A DNA stretch of 64,000 bases from Legionella fallonii LLAP-10 (GTDB taxonomy: Bacteria; Pseudomonadota; Gammaproteobacteria; Legionellales; Legionellaceae), in assembly GCF_000953135.1 (NCBI RefSeq), contig NZ_LN614827.1:248001-312000 (forward strand), in the 5' to 3' direction. This document shows positions 28,101-34,512 of the stretch, piece by piece. Position 1 is the first letter of the stretch. The number at the start of each line of letters is the position of its first letter. The notes under the pieces are model-generated. The model did not search any database, had not been told where the DNA came from, and worked only from the letters and a program-made list of their open reading frames with translations. Both the position numbers and the translations under genes were made by a program.

Positions 28101-30802
28101 TCTTGAGTCATGCGCTCTTTGGTGCTGTTGTTGCCATATGCAGCAAACAGCATGATGGTTGAGTAAAGTACTTTCTTTTGTTCAGCAGAAAAGTATTTAT
28201 CTTGTATGCTTGTTTCAATGGCGTTAAATAATGCACGATAAAATGCTAGATCTGAATTATTATGCTTTTCGGTATTGCCATTAACCGCAGCGAATACGTA
28301 TAAGTAACTTTTTAGTTCATCCAGGGATACATTTCGATCATTAGCTAGTTCTGCTAATTTGTTCGTAGAAAAATAGGTTTCTTTCAATTGGCCTTTGTCA
28401 AAAGCATCTTCTGCTCTCAGTTGCTTTGTTAACGAGATACAGTAATTATCCATTTCTTTGCTGTACATTGAGCTATTGAACAAGTCAAAGAGCATATAAG
28501 CATGAGAAATATTTCCTCCTTCGAAGCTTTTGATTTGCTCAAAGCGATTTCGTGCTTTGATCATGATGCGATACATTTTTCCAAGAGTAATACCGGCATC
28601 GGCAAAATCATCAAATGGAAATTGTTCTGGAATCGGGATAAACTTTTGCAGTTTGTCCATGTCTTCCCAGAAACTGGTGAACTGAGAAAACAAGTGGTTA
28701 AGGTCAAAATGGGAGTTACTTCGGCACTGAACTTCTACCAGCTTGTTCCACCAATCTATTTTTTTCTGATCTTTTAATTTCGCAAGAGCATCAAAGGTTG
28801 CTAGATATCGATGATCATCCACAAACTCGCTAAAATCATTTGAGGTGAGTAAATAATGATCTACTAGCGACTGATAAGTTGTTGGATTTTTAAACTTTAA
28901 TGCATAAAGTGATTTGGTCAGTAAATCTATACCGGCTTGGCCCCTTTTCGCATGTAACTTATTGATCAATAGATTAATTCTTGTTTGTTGAAATTCATCT
29001 TCATAGTTCCCTAGTAATCGGGTAAGAAACTTGTTGCGCTGAATTTCAGGTGCTAATCCATAAGATACCGCCGGAACATTGGTATCCGTTGGACGATGGA
29101 AGGGCTTAAAGGCATATTTGTCTTTTTTAATCGCTATTGAGGCGTAAGGCGGAGAAAAGAATAATGTGTTGCGGTTCTCGTTAAAACCATCCCTAGGATG
29201 TGGAATGTCTCTTACCTTTTCTTTGGGAACATAAAAAGCTCCAGGGACTAGCTCTTCAACGCTATAACTTAGAGGGCAATAACAATCCTTACTTGCAGGG
29301 GAGGCGTCAATAATTTGTTCCATTATCGCAAATAAGTAGTTGATATTGGTTTCAGTTTGAGGGGCGTTGTCTGGACTTTGAAATGGTAACCCAATTAAGC
29401 TTTTTAATAGACTGTCTTGTATTGCAAAGCTTACGTCAGGAATCGATGACTTATTGTTTATTTCCAGTTTTGTTGGCTCATAAGGAGCATTATTACTTTG
29501 GCGAAGTTGTTGGTTTTGGTTTTGATTTTGGTTTTGATTCTGATTTTGCCCTACTTGCAGGTCTGCATTTTGATTCTGCACATTAGCTAAATTCAATTTT
29601 TGCGGCAGATATTTTTCAAGGATTAATCTATATTCTTCATTCTCTTGTTCTTCTGCTACAGGAGATTCTATATCATCATAGCCATGATGGTGGATTCTGG
29701 CTTGTATTTCATCGGCTCTATTGCGAGCGATTACTGCTTGTAATGCTTCATTGTTTGGTGAGTTGGTTAAAACGATATTGGCTTTTATTTTATTATCATG
29801 AATAAACTGGATAAGTTGTTGTAGGTCTACAATTCCTGCAATTTCAAGCGTGATATTAGGGTTATGTTGCAGAAATTTTTTAAATTTCTCCGAAGCCTTA
29901 TACACATCCCAATTGTTATTAATTGTAATTTTCGCTTTTCTAAAGGGAACGTTAAAAAAATTTCTCTCATTATTGGGGTTTTTAGCAAACTCGGCTTCGT
30001 TAAAAAACTCATCGATTGTTTCCGAAAATGTATCGTATTCTGAGAGTGGCGCTCCGCTTTTTACTCCTCTATAACCAGGAGATCGGCGTTCAAAATTGGG
30101 ATCACAAAATTCAAAATAGTTTGTTAAATGCTCTGTTCTAATGATGTTGCTTAACAGACTTTTTATTTCTAATTCATGCTCACGTTTGCACACTAAAAAG
30201 ATATTAGAATTAGGATAATTCCTCATAAAGTGTATAAAATGATCGATGTGCAGCTTAAAATCCTGGTAATTCTTGATCTCTTGTAGATCAATATAGGCAT
30301 CACCATAGTTGTCAAATTTTGCTAATTTAAATACTACGGGATCGATATCACATTCTTTATCATAACAATTGATGATCTGCTCATGGAGCTCGGTGAGCTC
30401 AATATCAACTCTTTGGGCATCGGTAAATGGGCTATTAACGCTGTTATCGTTTATTTTCTTATCAAAAGATATTGTAATTCTGTCTGGAAATTGAATCCGT
30501 TTGGTATAGTCGTTTCTAACAAACTGGTAGCCGAAGTTTCCAAAATCGAGCATACGAGTAATTCTATGTCGTCCAATTAGCCATGCCTCTTGGGTTTTTG
30601 TTGCTCTGTGTCCATATTGCACGCTTTCATTAAAATTAACGTCTAGATAGCCAAAAAACTGATGGGCGCCTGGTGGATAGTCATTGGGAGAATAGGGATC
30701 ATTTCTCTCGATCATCTCAATCCAATCACACTCATATTTCTCCCCGTAAGAACCATTTACGGATTCCCCCTTTTTATGACCGATCACAACATAATATTTC
30801 AT
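22172..30802 (-). CDS. Giant protein with embedded SecA-like motor (2876 aa), putative effector
   Basis: A single uninterrupted 8.6-kb gene. The N-terminal 400 residues are unique; an Asn/Gln tract (QNQNQNQN) lies near 415-430; a long helical region follows. Residues about 1560-2180 contain a SecA-like DEAD motor: INTGEGKAI (Walker A, about 1650; SecA has GEGKT), DEYD (about 1746), ITGTVP, VGDGRGIDI and YGRSGRNGKPG, in the right order. After it come coiled coils, a Glu/Arg-rich helix near 2690-2720 and a hydrophobic segment near 2826-2850, then an acidic tail. The preprotein-binding and zinc C-terminal parts of true SecA are not seen. No signal peptide. Possibly a translocated protein that remodels or threads polypeptides in the host. 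Confidence 0.8.
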   Translation of the reverse strand: MKYYVVIGHKKGESVNGSYGEKYECDWIEMIERNDPYSPNDYPPGAHQFFGYLDVNFNESVQYGHRATKTQEAWLIGRHRITRMLDFGNFGYQFVRNDYTKRIQFPDRITISFDKKINDNSVNSPFTDAQRVDIELTELHEQIINCYDKECDIDPVVFKLAKFDNYGDAYIDLQEIKNYQDFKLHIDHFIHFMRNYPNSNIFLVCKREHELEIKSLLSNIIRTEHLTNYFEFCDPNFERRSPGYRGVKSGAPLSEYDTFSETIDEFFNEAEFAKNPNNERNFFNVPFRKAKITINNNWDVYKASEKFKKFLQHNPNITLEIAGIVDLQQLIQFIHDNKIKANIVLTNSPNNEALQAVIARNRADEIQARIHHHGYDDIESPVAEEQENEEYRLILEKYLPQKLNLANVQNQNADLQVGQNQNQNQNQNQNQQLRQSNNAPYEPTKLEINNKSSIPDVSFAIQDSLLKSLIGLPFQSPDNAPQTETNINYLFAIMEQIIDASPASKDCYCPLSYSVEELVPGAFYVPKEKVRDIPHPRDGFNENRNTLFFSPPYASIAIKKDKYAFKPFHRPTDTNVPAVSYGLAPEIQRNKFLTRLLGNYEDEFQQTRINLLINKLHAKRGQAGIDLLTKSLYALKFKNPTTYQSLVDHYLLTSNDFSEFVDDHRYLATFDALAKLKDQKKIDWWNKLVEVQCRSNSHFDLNHLFSQFTSFWEDMDKLQKFIPIPEQFPFDDFADAGITLGKMYRIMIKARNRFEQIKSFEGGNISHAYMLFDLFNSSMYSKEMDNYCISLTKQLRAEDAFDKGQLKETYFSTNKLAELANDRNVSLDELKSYLYVFAAVNGNTEKHNNSDLAFYRALFNAIETSIQDKYFSAEQKKVLYSTIMLFAAYGNNSTKERMTQDIRALINQSNPIKCCEDIWGIFNGGAVSKFFSTQDSNGKMVNSDVMPSLHTIVTLTQKAPDYRAIIQQATGLIVENKALSPALQKIMRDAPERLKCFDYDPDYLANPQNDREGLIQSLFLITVALNQNYRDSCSQEEYNQFASKLRSLDMTHLSYLNQSFLDIDFTQFPQDSDLFNRKSWDDEFYVKALTAQSLDDVIFALQDCGAHLATIKPSEEGLLLRIKELENKLSSQEVKKLYVTNYHTLIGKRLRRALGTTELTDTFYNQFVSVVDSSFSPQVLKASYEALVQIIDTTKKDNLEKIIPILQEFPIGNTQHNIAPAQLLSVTSLLLKHIYPIESIVSFLESVQEDSPQNANAKLRYLQSIFEKTVQEPTCHEGNDTKKKLSKKTTNQIKACMELMSVIDTIDASLFDNLFANSQRSVIPKSLLTMPQYLQFLGALASPTNIGNDLVINGFTEINHTLAELLLQYPNSFSDLLDIATFDAELIIKLSFSNRNELSLIAKICKNEVSLNSRKTEQPAEHYKQEFAQNIQILLDKQLDLDPFYSKAQLAQPSADVLVQLLNRYNDNVAKALHHYEKDPWFKRPHKKKDLFGNNQVDDKELAYQTGFFDMSKQNDVLDQITRKDSGFEKSVRKNLLFTLSSYINELGYRLPAFEHAEAGRLIDVPVRKLSDEELKTEFEQIKHDIARLRHQKQDNIWQDKKYQRSVCKLLAIIREAMYRNGEKNAYSTQVDAILLALLAGDYQYAMQINTGEGKAIIATAIAIALQTTTEKQIVITTSNLSLAGRDAGVYNRFIEWFGVAHETISATTKDKSKLQAKIIHTTGNDFALCHGKDVVINNSNRIYLNDEYDYTMSHLTPAINSQSKPNEEENWWIYEEILAYVAKMDKKEAKRKPEQQVQGVIVKLLQQFGDKIHEIERELAHRLFEVDQNEEHLSPEEQMVKREAVEKECNERIEFYAKRIAKLNDAKTEEQFDILIDSAIIAQFVLKKGEGYEVIDQLENGKLLKKVVPTEGGKPITEGDVLYMYGIHQFLIQKTIVEYKEAGDPSEFIKPSELESTTYFNNYSTQAGSKSIGITGTVPKNKYKMYEALIGGGKSDVIPPHQVSQRVDAVPFEKLSDIKVGHDHVCQTEEQLIAKLIREITAHNGPALVYCNNKNVCEVRRDALIKQLEKHGYTVQMVIPGVTEDFTDGEKLTHVGRQAQNPKTVTLTVGDGRGIDITPKGQDGLLTICSFVPETPEKVLQIYGRSGRNGKPGKTNLFILESELTKYGIKFNNLDEEFKFLDELRHKEFDFAIKKIGFMQYEIQKQIRDEHKKTTIIGYMDDLYNKLLLRAVADKVKGKRGNRIGDHRVSGRWEPFVMLNDEELEEIYEEFCQSTTEKLLDMQLYNIDIRNIKNLQDEYHQEAIEAIQTEKAAQKGLDRELARRKIALHAEKQNRRLSGTLHDTVELADGIEIDITDRQIRDTYRQFAVNLGQYDKTVSMMQKYLGSHIGVYGFINEDIFVPYERIYQILEQQKQIIKAYKKEETETFYEYLMYNESLYAIDLLLEDINSGSKQHQAIVEKHFQNAERYNQMAKRGITIGDYTLAQIEEKALSYYKNGSNLSYWETQPFYELQSILDRKAEQTQETIERRKETIIDECETIYQGLQDKIYTHGAQPLGQLADRPMSKNDSKLALLFSMLQMVTKEERNSEPVKRIVSEISQEVGPIVDEYNGQVKKYKEIIKQQRICLEHLKLSHNTKDKVHKYDEMVRFDDIASKNMVAFYHDYENVPTTLHALNEDIGNEQLYLAQLEAEIERRRLEAEAERRRLAEERRQQEERNRRGLHIHMVRNKITTALNVLRGRINEIDHPLTEAIDVANTLLARLEETQNSYLMDLGHALERLDLTVIDFTNDPSINEVNQAYIQACEGLINDEDTRRVLERDLHWGPFLNNLLKTIVNVIISIVTFGTVNNFFTLDRSETIRTIDEVEPSLKPNIG

Positions 30803-31229
30803 GAATTAGCACCAAAAATTAAACAATATGCTGCAAATTATACAATATATAGATAATTTTACAACTTAGTGTCGCTTTTTTTTACGAATTAGAGGGAAAT
30901 ATAAGGACTTAAAATGGAGGTAATTTGCTTTATTAAGTGAGTTTTTATCCGTGCGAAAAGTACGGTATAGAGAAAAAAATTTCTTATTATCTCGCATTGC
31001 TTTTTTTAAAGAGTCAAAAAATTCGCCAAAGCCGTTTTTTCACGACACTTGGAATTTAGTGGGTGACCTAATTTCTTCGGTACGGCAAATTATATGGTAA
31101 AAAATAAATTGCGACTTATGCCATAACTGGAACCGGTAAGTTATACAGGCCATATGACAAGCTCATGCTCATTAAGACCTTCAGAAATTGCCTCAGCAAC
31201 TCCCTACGGTCATATGGCATTAATTCGAG
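30803..31229. other. Intergenic region, no gene seen
   Basis: Very AT-rich 5' region of the giant gene. It has poly-T/poly-A runs but no ORF with coding character; it should hold the giant gene's promoter on the minus strand. Confidence 0.4.
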
Positions 31230-31925
31230 TTATAAGCAAAGCGTTGATGACCGCTCTTGATCTGGCGATTGCTCGAACTGAGATAAAAAATCAGTTAAAG
31301 ATAACTGATCTTGCAAAAATGAAAGATCTTGCGGTGATAAATAATCTAGAGGAGATGTAAGTTCTGACTCTGATAAAGGTTCTGCCGATGATGAACCTGT
31401 TGGCGATGATGAACGCGTTGGCAGTGTGGGCAGTTCTGGTAGTGAGGATACTGGAGGTAACAATGGATTTAGATGCACTAACATATGGGCTGTGGATGAG
31501 GGGGCATTCTTAGAAGGGGCACTTCTTTTTCGCAAAATATTGTTCTCTTTAACTGATATCCATACAGCAGGGATATCTTTTATACAGTAAAAAGAATTTT
31601 CATCTGACTCTGGATCGGGTATCAATTTATGCGTTGTTAAATTTAACCTGACTTTAATAATAACCGCTTTTGATTTTGTACCGTCTTCAATCATTTCCTT
31701 ATAACTTTTGGCTGTTCCATATGACGAAGTTAAATGAATACATGGTGGTTTTTCGATAATTGCGGAACCGTTATAGACTTCGGCATAATCTACACCCGTG
31801 TCTAAGCCATAAGGATTCTTACCTCTTTGCTCTATTCTTAGTCCTTTCAACAAAATACTGTTTAGATTTGCTTTCGCTGTTGCATGATAAAAAAGGCCAA
31901 CTTTTTTTTCTGATTTAGTCTTCAT
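31230..31925 (-). CDS. ADP-ribosyltransferase-like protein with Ser/Pro-rich tail
   Basis: 231 residues. The first 130 fit the ART-like fold of KptA/DarT/toxin families: LFYHATAKANLNSILLKGL with His14, CIHLTSSYGTAKSY, strand AVIIKVRLNL and YCIKDIPAVWISV (compare the 'i.g.IPPewI' end of these toxins). The catalytic Glu cannot be placed with certainty. Residues 140-231 are low-complexity Ser/Pro/Leu sequence that looks disordered. No signal peptide. I infer an NAD-dependent effector; a 2'-phosphotransferase-like role is an alternative. Stands alone downstream of a 600-bp gap. Confidence 0.55.
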   Translation of the reverse strand: MKTKSEKKVGLFYHATAKANLNSILLKGLRIEQRGKNPYGLDTGVDYAEVYNGSAIIEKPPCIHLTSSYGTAKSYKEMIEDGTKSKAVIIKVRLNLTTHKLIPDPESDENSFYCIKDIPAVWISVKENNILRKRSAPSKNAPSSTAHMLVHLNPLLPPVSSLPELPTLPTRSSSPTGSSSAEPLSESELTSPLDYLSPQDLSFLQDQLSLTDFLSQFEQSPDQERSSTLCL

Positions 31926-32561
31926 TTTGTCCTGATAGGGAAATATTTTATCAACAAATGATACATATAAAAGCTTAAGACATAATTAATGGCCGCCTCT
32001 ATTTTGAATATTTGTTGGCGTTTAAACAGAGCTATAGATTCTTCCTAAAAATGAATATTTCGAATAATAAATCGATACGGCGCAAAAAAAGCATCTTTTC
32101 ATAAACGTTCTAGGACATGAAAAATTTGACAGAAATGATTAGGATTGTTGACATAGATATCTCCTAGAGCTGGATGCTTTTCAATAAATAAGCACAAAGG
32201 TACTGTAACGAGGTTAATTCATGCGTTCTTTAAGACCAAACAAAGATCAAACTTGATAAATTTTAGTATAGTTAACTATGTGAGAAATGTTCCGAATAGC
32301 TCTGAGCAAATTGATTTAGGAACAACAAATTATGATTTACTCGCTCTACCCATCCTCTTGCTTTACGCAGACAAACGCATTTGATTTTGTCCGTAGCGTT
32401 CGATTTGATGAGGGGGTACGCAGCACTGTCGCGACGCTTTGGCTCAGGATCTTGGCGCGCAGATGTTGTTGTTCATAAATAAAAGCGAGCCATACTTCGT
32501 TTTGTCATGATGAATAATGGTTGGGAGGTGGAGAGTTGCTCCAGCCAATTAGGGACTTCAT
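31926..32561. other. Long intergenic region
   Basis: AT-rich, with no ORF of coding character. The part around 32335-32540 is richer in GC and could be decayed coding sequence, but I cannot name its origin. Confidence 0.4.
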
Positions 32562-33311
32562 CTACATATGGACGTGTTCTATATAGGCATGATAATTTTT
32601 TTTGAAATCATCACTTTCTCGATATTTTAGCAAAGCATTATTAATTGCTTGTAATAAAATTAGATTTTCTTTATTCACGGCAATACCTAAACCAAGACCG
32701 TAACTAAAGGATTTGCCCAGCACGACGAGTTTCCCCGAGGATTGAGTTTGCCAATACAGTGCAGAGGGTTCATCCATAAAGCCGAAATTAATCTTACCAC
32801 GATACAGGGCATCGACCATGTCATTTAAGTTAGTATATGGGACGGTAATTGGCTTTTTTACACCGATCTTTTTGATGAATTCTGGAAAAACAGAGCCCTC
32901 AGTAACACCTATTTTTTTGTCGTTGAACAGGCCTAAGCTAAAGTGTTGCTGTGCATAGGCCTTAGGGCCAATAAAGCGTGCATAACTTACTAGATAAGGT
33001 AATGAGAAATTAACCAATTTTGCCCGTTCTGTTGTGATGCCAATGGAGCTGGCAGCTACATCAACTTTTTTGCTATTGACGGCATTAAGGATTTGATTAA
33101 AGCGAATCGGAATAAACTGGCAGGTGCGCTCTATCGTGTGGCAAATATACTCCATCATCGAAATATCATAACCATAGAATTGATTATTAGCCCCTTGCAT
33201 TATAAAAGGCGGGTTAATAGGGTCTACAGCGACGCGAAGTGGTTCGCCCTCTGCTTGCAGTGGTTGTGCAATAAAAATTAAAAGAGACAGTAGACACAAA
33301 AACCATTTCAT
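32562..33311 (-). CDS. Periplasmic amino-acid-binding protein (SBP family 3)
   Basis: 249 residues with a signal peptide (LCLLSLLIFIAQPLQAEG). Family 3 features: LRVAVDPINPPFI, GYDISMMEYIC, KKVDVAASSIGITTERA, VNFSLPYL and DDFKKNYHAYIEH at the C-terminus. The Arg in TTERA is the usual ligand-carboxylate contact. As with the copy at 21241, no transport partner genes are adjacent, so it must share a distant permease or act alone. The two proteins are clearly different in sequence and are not a recent duplication. Confidence 0.9.
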   Translation of the reverse strand: MKWFLCLLSLLIFIAQPLQAEGEPLRVAVDPINPPFIMQGANNQFYGYDISMMEYICHTIERTCQFIPIRFNQILNAVNSKKVDVAASSIGITTERAKLVNFSLPYLVSYARFIGPKAYAQQHFSLGLFNDKKIGVTEGSVFPEFIKKIGVKKPITVPYTNLNDMVDALYRGKINFGFMDEPSALYWQTQSSGKLVVLGKSFSYGLGLGIAVNKENLILLQAINNALLKYRESDDFKKNYHAYIEHVHM

Positions 33312-33579
33312 TCGATCGATCCGCCAAAATAATAGGGTATGGGTTATGATTTATTGGGAAATTTAATCAAATTATAATGCTTCACTGTACACTCAACAAC
33401 TCAGATTTGTCTACGCTCTGTCTGTCTTAATGGTGTTAACTTAACGTGAGTTTGAGATAAGAGCATGGGAAAATGTAGCTTGGGAGCACAGCGGAGCAAT
33501 CCAGGGGGGACGGTGAGGTATTGAACTTTATCATATACATCAGGCTATACTTAAAATAAATAACTGAAAAAATTTGATA

Positions 33580-34329
33580 ATGACACGAATTTTGGTTGTA
33601 CAACATTCTCCTTATGAACCATTGGGTATCATTATTCACACCTTAAAGAGGATGAAGCTGCGTGTGCGTTATGTCAATTTTGCCAGAGACCCACATCAAC
33701 GAGTCGATATGAATCGTTATCATGGCATTGTTGTTCTCGGTGGCGCCATGCATCCCAGTGAGATTGACTTGTACCCTCATCTAATTCACGAAATAGAATT
33801 ATTGCAGGTAGCTATTGCTAAAGAAGTGCCCATATTAGGCATATGTTTAGGTTCACAATTGTTGAATTTGGCTTTAGGAGGGCGCTGTTATGCTTTAAAC
33901 AAACCTGAATTTGGATGGACAAAGATAGACAAATGTGGCGAACACGAGTTATTTAGACCATTTGAGCAGCCAACACATGTTTTTCAATGGCACCAATTTG
34001 CAAACCAGATAGCCCCAGGAACAAAAATCCTTTTGGAAAACAGCCGGTGCGTTCAAGCGTTTTGCCACCGTGATAATATCATTGGGCTGCAATTTCATTT
34101 GGAAGTCGATGTCCACTTGCTGCGACGTTGGTTAGAGCATCCAGAATATTTAGAGCATTTGCGACGCCATTTACAACCAGACGATATTCATACCATTCAT
34201 GCACAGACCAAGCTCTATTTATTCCAGTCAATGGTTGTCGCGAGAGGGTTTTTTGCTGAGTTTTGCCGCTTATTTAATAAGAAAATCTATGCCTTGTCGT
34301 CACATACAGCAGGAAGGGACTTGTTTTAA
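33580..34329 (+). CDS. Class I glutamine amidotransferase-like protein
   Basis: 250 residues. The triad of class I amidotransferases is present: Cys89 in LGICLGSQ, His173 and Glu175 in GLQFHLEVD. Most like the stand-alone GMP-synthase-type glutamine amidotransferases (VVLGGAMHPSE and QWHQF segments), which hydrolyse glutamine or gamma-glutamyl compounds. I start at ATG 33580. The synthetase domain is not nearby, so its acceptor is unknown. The C-terminal 60 residues are an extension beyond the usual fold. Confidence 0.85.
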   Translation: MTRILVVQHSPYEPLGIIIHTLKRMKLRVRYVNFARDPHQRVDMNRYHGIVVLGGAMHPSEIDLYPHLIHEIELLQVAIAKEVPILGICLGSQLLNLALGGRCYALNKPEFGWTKIDKCGEHELFRPFEQPTHVFQWHQFANQIAPGTKILLENSRCVQAFCHRDNIIGLQFHLEVDVHLLRRWLEHPEYLEHLRRHLQPDDIHTIHAQTKLYLFQSMVVARGFFAEFCRLFNKKIYALSSHTAGRDLF

Positions 34330-34512
34330 GTAAAAGAACCCAACCAATCTACCATTACCTACGCAGTTGAACCAATTAGAAATAAGATAGCGGTCTATTC
34401 CGGGATGAGGTCATTTCAAGCTCTTATTTAAGAGCAAATAGCAACATTAGTAAGGCATCAGGATAAGTAATATACTGCTCGTGGTAAAAAACAACTAATT
34501 TTGGGAACGACT

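Noticed and set aside
31230..31250. CaaX-type prenylation signal at the end of the ART-like protein
   Set aside because: The protein ends TLCL, with Cys at position -2 instead of -4, so it does not fit a CaaX box.
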